NCBI GenBank assembly: GCA_034086685.1
Contig: JAXDZY010000128.1
Location: 1 to 22,139 of the forward strand
DNA: 22,139 nt
Reading direction: 5' to 3'
Source of the DNA: TWA4 sp034086685
Lineage (GTDB): Bacteria > Bacillota > Clostridia > Lachnospirales > Lachnospiraceae
The notes beneath the pieces were generated by a model. That model saw only the letters and a list, made by a program, of their open reading frames with translations. It was not told the origin of the DNA and did not search any database. A program made the position numbers and the translations under genes. Shown piece by piece: positions 15,558-22,139 of the stretch; within the stretch, counting starts at the first letter, position 1; each line of letters opens with the position of its first letter.

Positions 15558-16964
15558 ATGAACGGAACAGATAACAACGCGTGGCGCATGGAGCGTGACA
15601 AGCTGGGCGCCATGTCGGTGCCGAAGGATGCTCTGTACGGTATCAATACAGCCAGAGCTGCAGAGAATTTTGCGCTGGATGATCGGGGAGTGAACCCGGA
15701 TCTGCTGACAGCGATTATACAGATAAAAAAAGCGGCTGCCATGACGCACCGGGATCTGAAAATCATGGAAAGAGAGAAGACAGATGCCATTATTGCGGCC
15801 TGCGACAGTCTGCTGGAGAGCAGGGATTATTCTGCATTTATTACAAACCATCTTCAGGGAGGCGCCGGTACCTCCACCAACATGAATGCCAATGAGGTAA
15901 TCGCGAATCTGGCGCTGGTGCTTTCGGGACATCAGCCGGGAGAGTATGAGTTCATCAGCCCTCTTGATGATGTGAACCGGTCCCAGTCTACCAATGATGT
16001 ATATCCTTCCGCACTGCGTATTGCAGCCATCGGACTGGTGCGGCAGCTGGCGGATGAATTGTCTGCCCTGCAGGAGGAACTGCAGCGCCGGGAGAATGAA
16101 TATGATCATGTGCTGAAGCTGGGAAGAACGGAACTGATGGATGCCCTCCCCATTACAGTGGGGCAGGAGTTTGGTGCCTATGCTCAGGCTATCGCCAGAG
16201 ACCGCTGGCGTATTTACAAAGTGGAAGAACGGCTGAGACAGCTGAATCTGGGAGGAACGGCTGTGGGGACCGGCAGTAATGCTCAGAAAAAATACACCTT
16301 CCGTGTCATGGAGCACCTGCGTGAGATGACCGGATTCGGCCTGGCCATTGCGGAATATCCCATGGACCTGACCCAGAATAATGATGTCTTTACTGAGGTT
16401 TCAGGTCTTCTGAAATCAGTTGCCGTGAATCTCATGAAGATTTCCAACGATCTGCGTCTCATGAACATGGGACCCGGCGGCGGTCTGGCAGAAATTACGC
16501 TGGCCCCCATGCAGCAGGGTTCCACCATTATGCCCGGAAAAATCAACCCGGTTATACCGGAGATGGCAACCCAGGTGGCAATTCAGGTCATGGCCAATGA
16601 CACGGCAATTACATTCTGTGCTGCCAGCGGGCAGCTGGAGCTGAACGCGTTCATGCCTCTGATTGCGGACCGGCTTCTGGAATCACTGCAGCTGCTGATC
16701 AACGGCATCCGCATTTTCCGGGAAAAGGCCATCCGCACACTGAAGGTGAATGAAGAAAACTGCCGCAGTCATCTGGAGCATTCTCTGGTGCTGGTGACGG
16801 CTCTGGCACCGGTGATCGGATATGATCAGGCAGCCGGACTGGCAGAGGAAAGCTGCGGAGATATAAACCGGTTGAGGGAGATCGTTCTGGAGCGGAATAT
16901 TCTGTCCCGGGAGCGGCTTGAAGAGCTGCTGGATTACCGGAATCTGACCAGCTATCTGAAATAG
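15558..16964 (+). CDS. aspA: Aspartate ammonia-lyase (aspartase)
   Basis: A cytoplasmic enzyme of the fumarase/aspartase superfamily: L-aspartate to fumarate plus ammonia. All three conserved regions are present in the 468 aa. They are GAGTSTNMNANEVIAN (103-118), DDVNRSQSTNDVYPS (137-151) and the flexible signature loop GSTIMPGKIN (321-330), whose Ser is the catalytic base. The length matches aspartases (about 470 aa). Fumarase C is the main alternative; the NEVIAN and QNNDVFTEVSG segments fit the aspartase side, but substrate assignment by eye is imperfect. ACAGGAGGAAGG precedes the ATG. Co-orientation with hydF suggests one transcript. Confidence 0.87.
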   Translation: MNGTDNNAWRMERDKLGAMSVPKDALYGINTARAAENFALDDRGVNPDLLTAIIQIKKAAAMTHRDLKIMEREKTDAIIAACDSLLESRDYSAFITNHLQGGAGTSTNMNANEVIANLALVLSGHQPGEYEFISPLDDVNRSQSTNDVYPSALRIAAIGLVRQLADELSALQEELQRRENEYDHVLKLGRTELMDALPITVGQEFGAYAQAIARDRWRIYKVEERLRQLNLGGTAVGTGSNAQKKYTFRVMEHLREMTGFGLAIAEYPMDLTQNNDVFTEVSGLLKSVAVNLMKISNDLRLMNMGPGGGLAEITLAPMQQGSTIMPGKINPVIPEMATQVAIQVMANDTAITFCAASGQLELNAFMPLIADRLLESLQLLINGIRIFREKAIRTLKVNEENCRSHLEHSLVLVTALAPVIGYDQAAGLAEESCGDINRLREIVLERNILSRERLEELLDYRNLTSYLK

Positions 16965-16997
16965 GAAAATATCCTGATGTACATGTTTTAACAGAAA

Positions 16998-17084
16998 GAG
17001 CTGCCCAATAGGCAGTCATAATAAGGAGAGTTATGATTCAGCTGAATGATAGCTCTCCTTATATATTTGCCTGAATAAGAAAAA
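16998..17084 (+). repeat. Structured intergenic repeat, copy 1
   Basis: The copy has a short hairpin CTGCC (17001-17005) / GGCAG (17011-17015), then a 17-bp stem at 17023-17039 / 17044-17060 with a four-base loop (one G-G mismatch, one wobble), and a tail containing TTTGCCT...AATAAGAAAAA. The same order, spacing and tail recur at 22003-22095. Base-pair changes between the copies are compensatory at several positions. It may also act as the aspA terminator, although the following T tract is mixed with A (ATATATTT). Confidence 0.85.
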
Positions 17085-17119
17085 TCCTGTGAAAAGAATC
17101 TGAAAAAAATATAAACCGG

Positions 17120-17148
17120 TTGAGTCTGTGTAAAAAAGATTATAGAAT
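17120..17148 (+). promoter_or_regulatory. Promoter of the ABC transporter operon
   Basis: TTGAGT (17120-17125) and TAGAAT (17143-17148) are separated by 17 bp, with four of six and five of six consensus matches. The start site would be near 17155, giving a leader of about 27 nt with AAGGAG (17168-17173) before the ATG. The 17085-17119 stretch shows nothing else. Confidence 0.6.
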
Positions 17149-17181
17149 AAAAAAAGATTAAAAAGATAAGGAGCTGGCAGC

Positions 17182-17886
17182 ATGTCGGGTTTTGTGGAAT
17201 TAAAAAGCGTTAGAAAAATTTATAAGATGGGTGAAGTGGAGATCAGAGCTGTGGATGGCATCAGCTTTTCCATAGAAAAAGGGGAATTTGTCATCATTGT
17301 GGGACCCAGTGGGGCCGGCAAGACCACGGTTCTGAATATTCTGGGCGGTATGGATACTGCCACATCGGGTAAAGTTATTGTGGATGGACAGGATGTGGCA
17401 CAGTATAATAACCGGCATCTGACCCGCTACCGCCGGGATGATATCGGTTTTGTATTTCAGTTTTATAATCTGGTGCAGAATCTGACGGCGAAAGAGAACG
17501 TGGAACTGGCGGCGCAGATCTGCAGGGAGCCGCTGGATGCGGATAAGGTGCTGGGGGAAGTGGGGCTGGCTGCCCGGGCGGGGAATTTTCCGGCTCAGCT
17601 TTCCGGCGGCGAGCAGCAGCGTGTCTCCATAGCCCGTGCGCTGGCAAAAAATCCCAAGCTGCTATTATGCGATGAGCCCACGGGTGCTCTGGATTATCAG
17701 ACAGGCAAACAGATTCTGAAGCTTCTGCAGGATACATGCCGGGAGAAGAATATGACAGTTATTGTTATTACACATAATACGGCCATAACACCCATGGCAG
17801 ATCATGTGATAGAAATCAAAAACGGACAGGTGGGACGGGAATTTTATAATGAAAATCCGGTTCCCGTGGAGACCATAGAGTGGTAA
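17182..17886 (+). CDS. ABC transporter ATP-binding protein (MacB/LolD-type)
   Basis: The nucleotide-binding subunit that powers the FtsX-type permease encoded next. The 234 aa contain the Walker A GPSGAGKTT (41-49), the Q-loop Gln93 in VFQFYNL, the signature LSGGEQQ (140-146), the Walker B LLLCDEP with catalytic Glu165, and the H-loop His198. Size and motifs match the type VII (MacB/LolD/FtsE-like) family, which mostly performs mechanotransmission, extrusion from the membrane or peptide resistance rather than import; no substrate-binding protein is present. It is separated from the permease by 91 bp. That gap holds a perfect CTGGCG/CGCCAG hairpin (17916-17933) without a T tract. Confidence 0.94.
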   Translation: MSGFVELKSVRKIYKMGEVEIRAVDGISFSIEKGEFVIIVGPSGAGKTTVLNILGGMDTATSGKVIVDGQDVAQYNNRHLTRYRRDDIGFVFQFYNLVQNLTAKENVELAAQICREPLDADKVLGEVGLAARAGNFPAQLSGGEQQRVSIARALAKNPKLLLCDEPTGALDYQTGKQILKLLQDTCREKNMTVIVITHNTAITPMADHVIEIKNGQVGREFYNENPVPVETIEW

Positions 17887-17977
17887 GGCCGGTGCAGGCT
17901 GGATGCGTCATCAGGCTGGCGGCGGTGCGCCAGTATGGTATGGATGATGGAACTGGTGATAAAGGGAGCAGGTGTAT

Positions 17978-20900
17978 ATGAAAAAAGCACAATGGACGGA
18001 TTTATTTCGGGAAATTAAGAGAAGCAGAGGACGGTATCTGTCGCTTTTGTTTATCGTGGCACTGGGGACGGCTTTTTATGCGGGAGTACGTTCTTCAGAA
18101 CCGGATATGACGTCATCTGTGGATCAGTATTATGATGAAACTGATTTTATGGATGTTCGCGTTATGGGCACTCTGGGTCTTACGGAGGATGATGTGGAGG
18201 CCATTGCCGGGACGGAAGGGATTGTTCTGGCGGAGGGCGGTTATTCTACTGAGGTTTTTGCTGTTTGCAGGGATGATCAGCCGGTGATGAGTGTGATTTC
18301 ATCCTGTGATAATATGAACCGGATGACAGTTCAGGAAGGACGCATGCCGGTGACTGCGGATGAATGTTTTATGGACGCAGGTTTTATGACGAAACAGGGT
18401 TATGAAGTCGGCGATCAGGTGACTCTTGTGGATGAGGAGGGCAATTGTCCGGGAGATCTGGCTGCAGATACCTATACGATCGTGGGATGCGGGACCTGGT
18501 CCTGGTATCTGTCCTGGAGCAGGGGATCGGCTTCCATCGGAGATGGATCTGTGGACGCATTCATGGTACTGCTGCCGGAGGCATTTGATATGGATTGCTA
18601 TACTGTAATCTATGCTCTGGTGGACGGTGTCGGTGATCTGAACAGTTTTTCGGATGAATACGATGAAGCGGTGGAACTGGTTGCGGATCGCCTGGAGGAA
18701 ATCGCCGGAGAAAGATGTGATATTCGCTATGCACAGGTTTATGATGAGGCAGAGCAGAAGCTGACAGATGCCAGGAAAGAGGTGGCAGATGCCAGAAAGG
18801 AGCTGTCTGATGCAGAGCAGGAACTGACGGATGGAGAGAAAGAATACTCGGACGGCAGCAGACAGTATGAAGACGGTCTGGCGGAGTATGAAGCAGGAAA
18901 AAGAGCGTATGAGGATGGTCTGGCAGAGTATGAAGATGGCCTGAAAAAATACGAAGACGGTCTGCTGGCGTATGAAGAGGGAAAGCAGCAGTATGAGGAT
19001 GGCCTGAAAGAGTATGAAAACGGAGCCCGGCAGCTGGCTGATTCCCGTACACAGCTGGGTCAGGGGTGGTTGGAGTATTATTCGGGATCCGCCGCTTTGT
19101 CGGATGCCCGGAAGGAACTGGAGTCGGGTCAGGCACAGCTGGAGGATGGTGAAAAGCAGATTGAGGCTGCCCGAAAGGAGCTGGATGATGGCCAGGCAGA
19201 GGTGGATGCGCAGAAAAGTTCTCTGGATGAAAAATCGGCCCAGGTTTCGGAAGGGTTGAAAGCCTGTGAAGATGGTGAACGGCAGATCGCTGCTGCTGAG
19301 GAAGAGCTTGCGGCGAAAGAGAAGGAGCTGGAAGAAGGTCAGGAGGCTTATGAATCCGGTCTGGAGGAGTATGAAGCAGGTGCACTTGCGCTGGAGCAGG
19401 CAAAAGCACAGCTGGATGAAGCACGACAGCAGCTGGATGAAGGACAGGAACAGCTGGATAAGCTTTATGCCCGGGCTGAGCAGATAAAAGAAATTTTCGG
19501 AGAAGACAGTGAAGAATACCGCTATCTCATGGAGCAGTGGAATCAGGGCAATGAGGAATTACAGGCCCGGAAAGCCGAACTTGAAAAAGGTCAGGAGCAG
19601 TATGAGGCTTCTGCAGCAGAGCTGGCAGCATCCAAAGAGATACTGGATCAGACTGCCGCTCAGCTGGAAGACGGGCGGGCACAGCTTCGGGAGGCCCGGG
19701 TACAGCTTGATTCAGAAAAAGAGGAACTGGAAGCATCGAAAAAACAGCTGACCGAGGCTGAAAGTCAGCTGGAGGCAGGATATGTTTCAATTCAGGCAGC
19801 CCAGTCTGAGCTTGATCAGGGTCAGCAGACATTACAGGCAAAAGAAGCAGAACTGGAAGCCAGCCGCAGTCAGCTGGAAAATGGTCAGACAGAGCTTGAC
19901 AGCTCCGAACAGGAACTGAAAAATGCCGGAAAACAGCTGGAAGACGGAGAGGCTGCCTATCAGTCGGGAGCCCGACAGCTGGCTGATTCCCGTGTACAGC
20001 TTGATAATGCAAAAAAAGAACTGGACAACGGAGAAAAAGAGCTTACGGATTCCAGAAAGCAGCTGGATGAGGGAGCAATTGAACTGGCAGACGCGAAAAA
20101 AGAGCTGGATGATGGCTGGAAAGAACTTGAGGATGCCCGGCTGGAGCTGGCTGATGCCCGGACTGAACTGGATGATGGCTGGAAAGAGTATGAAGATGCT
20201 CTTGCAAAAGCAGAGCCTGAACTTAAAGATGCAGAAGACGATATTGCAGATGGAGAAAAAGCTCTGAAAGAACTGGATGAAGGAAAATGGTATGTGCTGG
20301 ATCGTGATACGGTTCAGACCAGTGTGGAATATGGTATGGATGCGGAACGGATCGGCGCCATCGGCAAAGTTTTTCCCGCCATTTTTTTCCTGGTGGCTGC
20401 TCTGGTCAGTCTGACCACCATGACCCGTATGATAGAAGAAGAACGGACATTAATCGGTACCATGAAAGCACTGGGGTATGGAAAGCTTTCCATTGCTTCC
20501 AAGTACATACTTTATGCGCTCAGTGCTACTCTGGCCGGCGGTATTTTCGGGGTTCTGCTGGGCTCAAAGCTGCTGCCTTATGTAATTATGACCGCCTATG
20601 GGATGCTGTACAGCAATACACAGTATATGCTGATGCCTCTTCATCCGGGCGTATGTCTTTTTTCCATCGGGCTTGCTGTTTTATGTACGGTAGGTGCCGC
20701 ATTTGCTGCCTGCTATAAGGAGCTGCTTTCCACTCCGGCTGCCCTTATGAGGCCTCCTGCTCCCAAACAGGGAAAAAGAGTATTGCTGGAACGGCTTCCT
20801 TTCATCTGGAAACGGCTGAATTTCAGTATGAAATCTACTATCCGCAATCTGGTCCGCTATAAAAAACGGCTGTTCATGACTGTATTCGGCATAGGAGGGT

Positions 20901-21967
20901 GTATGGCTCTTCTGCTGGTAAGCTTTGGACTTCATGATTCCATTGCAGAGATCGTGAATAATCAGTATAAAAATATATGGACATATTCTGTCTGCTGCAG
21001 TATAGACGAGGAGGCATCTCCGGATGAAAAGGCTGCTCTGATCCGGGAAATCACAAAAGAACAGCCGGATGTGGAAAGTGGTATGGAGGCACGTCAGATT
21101 TCGCTGGATGCTTCCACCGGGGAGGCTGAAAAAACAGTATATCTTTATGTGGTGGAAGATACGGAAAAAATGAAAGATTATCTGGATCTTCATGATCGTA
21201 TCACGGATGAAAAATATATACTGACGGATGACGGTGTGATCATTACCGAAAAGCTGGCACGAACTCTGGGAGTACAGGCGGGAGATTCCATAACTCTGAA
21301 ACTGGATGATATGACACGAAGAGAAGTGAAGGTAACGGCAGTTGCCGAGAACTATCTGTATCATTATGTATATGTAACGCCGGCTTTTTACCGGCAGCTT
21401 TACGGGGAAGAACCGGCATATAATGAACTGTTTCTGAAGTTTTCGAAAGAAATGGACACTGCACATCAGGAAGCACTGGCCGAGTATCTTCTGGCGAAAG
21501 AGCTGATCACCTCCGTTTCCATGGTGACGGAACGCCAGGCAACAGTGGATGACATGATGAATGCTCTGAATCTGGTTGTGTGGGTACTGATTATCTCCGC
21601 TGGCCTTCTGGTATTTGTAGTACTGTTTAATCTGAACAATATCAATATATCCGAACGGCGCCGGGAACTGGCTTCTCTTAAAGTTCTTGGTTTTTATGAC
21701 ATGGAAGTTGCCATGTATGTTTACCGGGAAAATGTATTTCTGACCTTTTTCGGAATCATTGCCGGTCTGTTTATGGGCACCTGGCTTCATCAGTATCTGA
21801 TACTGACTCTGGAAGTGGATATGATTATGTTCGGGCGCAATATCAGTATTCAGAGCTACCTGTACAGTATGCTGTTTACCATAGCATTTGCGGTATTCGT
21901 TAATGGGGTTATGTATGGAAAGCTGAAGCAGATCGATATGGTAGAATCGCTGAAAAGCGTGGAATAG
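17978..21967 (+). CDS. FtsX-like ABC permease with a giant extracytoplasmic heptad-repeat rod
   Basis: The membrane subunit of a type VII ABC system. The 1329 aa read as TM1 (about 20-36), a first extracytoplasmic MacB-like domain (about 40-250), a heptad rod (255-772), TM2-TM4 (about 792-815, 843-866, 889-913), TM5 (about 965-985), a second extracytoplasmic domain (about 986-1197) and TM6-TM8 (about 1198-1220, 1253-1273, 1294-1314), i.e. two FtsX units. The usual FtsX motifs are seen after TM2 (EEERTLIGTMKALGYG) and TM6 (SERRRELASLKVLGFY). The start is ATG 17978; GTG 17972 would add two residues. The rod lies between TM1 and TM2 and so should be outside the membrane. Substrate and function are unknown; a mechanical role in the wall is an inference. 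Confidence 0.93.
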   Translation: MKKAQWTDLFREIKRSRGRYLSLLFIVALGTAFYAGVRSSEPDMTSSVDQYYDETDFMDVRVMGTLGLTEDDVEAIAGTEGIVLAEGGYSTEVFAVCRDDQPVMSVISSCDNMNRMTVQEGRMPVTADECFMDAGFMTKQGYEVGDQVTLVDEEGNCPGDLAADTYTIVGCGTWSWYLSWSRGSASIGDGSVDAFMVLLPEAFDMDCYTVIYALVDGVGDLNSFSDEYDEAVELVADRLEEIAGERCDIRYAQVYDEAEQKLTDARKEVADARKELSDAEQELTDGEKEYSDGSRQYEDGLAEYEAGKRAYEDGLAEYEDGLKKYEDGLLAYEEGKQQYEDGLKEYENGARQLADSRTQLGQGWLEYYSGSAALSDARKELESGQAQLEDGEKQIEAARKELDDGQAEVDAQKSSLDEKSAQVSEGLKACEDGERQIAAAEEELAAKEKELEEGQEAYESGLEEYEAGALALEQAKAQLDEARQQLDEGQEQLDKLYARAEQIKEIFGEDSEEYRYLMEQWNQGNEELQARKAELEKGQEQYEASAAELAASKEILDQTAAQLEDGRAQLREARVQLDSEKEELEASKKQLTEAESQLEAGYVSIQAAQSELDQGQQTLQAKEAELEASRSQLENGQTELDSSEQELKNAGKQLEDGEAAYQSGARQLADSRVQLDNAKKELDNGEKELTDSRKQLDEGAIELADAKKELDDGWKELEDARLELADARTELDDGWKEYEDALAKAEPELKDAEDDIADGEKALKELDEGKWYVLDRDTVQTSVEYGMDAERIGAIGKVFPAIFFLVAALVSLTTMTRMIEEERTLIGTMKALGYGKLSIASKYILYALSATLAGGIFGVLLGSKLLPYVIMTAYGMLYSNTQYMLMPLHPGVCLFSIGLAVLCTVGAAFAACYKELLSTPAALMRPPAPKQGKRVLLERLPFIWKRLNFSMKSTIRNLVRYKKRLFMTVFGIGGCMALLLVSFGLHDSIAEIVNNQYKNIWTYSVCCSIDEEASPDEKAALIREITKEQPDVESGMEARQISLDASTGEAEKTVYLYVVEDTEKMKDYLDLHDRITDEKYILTDDGVIITEKLARTLGVQAGDSITLKLDDMTRREVKVTAVAENYLYHYVYVTPAFYRQLYGEEPAYNELFLKFSKEMDTAHQEALAEYLLAKELITSVSMVTERQATVDDMMNALNLVVWVLIISAGLLVFVVLFNLNNINISERRRELASLKVLGFYDMEVAMYVYRENVFLTFFGIIAGLFMGTWLHQYLILTLEVDMIMFGRNISIQSYLYSMLFTIAFAVFVNGVMYGKLKQIDMVESLKSVE
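18740..20293 (+). repeat. 74 consecutive heptads encoded within the ABC permease
   Basis: The 518 codons divide into 74 seven-residue units without any insertion or deletion. Position 1 is mostly Leu or Tyr and position 4 mostly Gly, Ala or Ser (for example LEDGEKQ, YEDGLAE, LDDGWKE). Heptads 1-36 form arm 1; a less regular 21-residue part (FGEDSEE, YRYLMEQ, WNQGNEE) is probably the turn; the last 35 form arm 2. DNA-level duplications persist, such as 19022-19056 versus 19967-20001 (32 of 35 identical) and a 63-bp tandem step in ctggatgatggctggaaaga at 20105 and 20168. Confidence 0.9.
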
Positions 21968-22002
21968 CTGCAGTTTGTTTTCGATTCGGTGAGAAGTTAA
22001 AA

Positions 22003-22095
22003 GGGGCTGTCGGGAAATAGACAGTCGTAACAGGGGGAGTTATGGTTCATCAGAATCATAACTCCCCCTGTAAATTTGCCTAAAATAAGAAAAAA
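22003..22095 (+). repeat. Structured intergenic repeat, copy 2
   Basis: The hairpin CTGTC (22007-22011) / GACAG (22020-22024) is followed by an 18-bp stem at 22031-22048 / 22053-22070 with a single G-T wobble and a four-base loop, then the tail TTTGCCT...AATAAGAAAAA. It matches copy 1 (16998-17084) throughout and lies 35 bp after the permease stop, so the two copies bracket the ABC operon. Confidence 0.85.
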
Positions 22096-22118
22096 GGTGG
22101 CTAACGACTACCACCTTT
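22093..22118. terminator. Perfect 8-bp hairpin after the ABC operon
   Basis: AAAGGTGG (22093-22100) pairs with CCACCTTT (22111-22118) around a ten-base loop. TTT closes the stem but only CTTCC follows, so it is a moderate terminator candidate for the ABC operon. Because its arms are A/T-flanked on both sides it could work in both directions. The remaining 21 bases contain TATAAT (22132-22137) but no acceptable -35. Confidence 0.5.
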
Positions 22119-22139
22119 CTTCCGTTACATGTATAATGT

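Noticed and set aside
17916..17933. CTGGCG/CGCCAG hairpin between the ABC ATPase and permease as a terminator
   Set aside because: No T tract follows and the two genes belong together; at most it affects relative expression.
18890..19020. Tandem 21-bp units considered as a CRISPR array or minisatellite
   Set aside because: The units have no spacers, are in frame, and encode the heptads of the permease rod; they are coding repeats.
16998..22095. The ABC operon as a composite mobile element bounded by the two repeats
   Set aside because: No transposase, target-site duplication or base-composition shift was seen; the repeats are reported but mobility of the unit is not claimed.
22132..22137. 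TATAAT at the window end as a promoter of a gene beyond the edge
   Set aside because: No acceptable -35 is present at 16-18 bp and no downstream sequence is available to judge.

Overview
The window looks like a chromosomal segment from an anaerobic low-to-mid-GC Firmicute, most likely a Lachnospiraceae-type clostridium. The grounds are the strong AGGAGG ribosome binding sites, the dgt-dnaG-rpoD-trmK-nif3 gene order, an [FeFe]-hydrogenase maturation GTPase (HydF), a hybrid-cluster protein, and a very large FtsX-type ABC permease. No phage, IS element, transposase or CRISPR array was seen. Assignments rest on motif recognition by eye; no database search was run.

Layout, left to right. (1) 16-330: tRNA-His, tRNA-Gln and tRNA-Lys on the + strand, ending in an intrinsic terminator. 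(2) 409-9031: a long + strand operon starting from a clear promoter. It encodes a stand-alone glucose-type PTS EIIA, a class I glutamine-amidotransferase-like C26 hydrolase (TTG start, overlapping EIIA), an HD-domain dGTPase, DnaG primase (TTG start), the primary sigma factor RpoD, TrmK, a NIF3-family protein and a TGS-domain nucleoside kinase. A hairpin and a likely internal promoter lie between dnaG and rpoD, and a 14-codon upstream ORF precedes the kinase. (3) 9044-10976: uvrC on the - strand, converging on the kinase with a 12-bp gap. (4) 11004-12079: an orphan licD gene behind a promoter overlapped by a 31-bp dyad that looks like an operator. (5) 12129-13820: hcp on the - strand, with a short dyad at an activator-like distance from its probable promoter. 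(6) 13821-14265: a non-coding stretch with a strong + strand terminator that no visible gene explains, then a promoter for hydF. (7) 14266-16964: hydF and aspA. (8) 16998-22118: a two-gene ABC exporter-type system (ATPase plus a 1329-residue permease), bracketed by two copies of a structured repeat about 90 bp long.

Functionally, block 2 joins sugar-PTS signalling or nucleotide-pool genes to replication priming and housekeeping transcription. Blocks 5-7 fit strict anaerobic metabolism: nitrosative-stress defence, [FeFe]-hydrogenase assembly, and ammonia/fumarate production from aspartate.

The least ordinary items are in block 8. The permease carries 74 consecutive heptads in unbroken register, split into two nearly equal arms that could form an antiparallel rod tens of nanometres long outside the membrane. 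The flanking repeats show compensatory base-pair changes between the two copies, which supports a conserved stem-loop structure.
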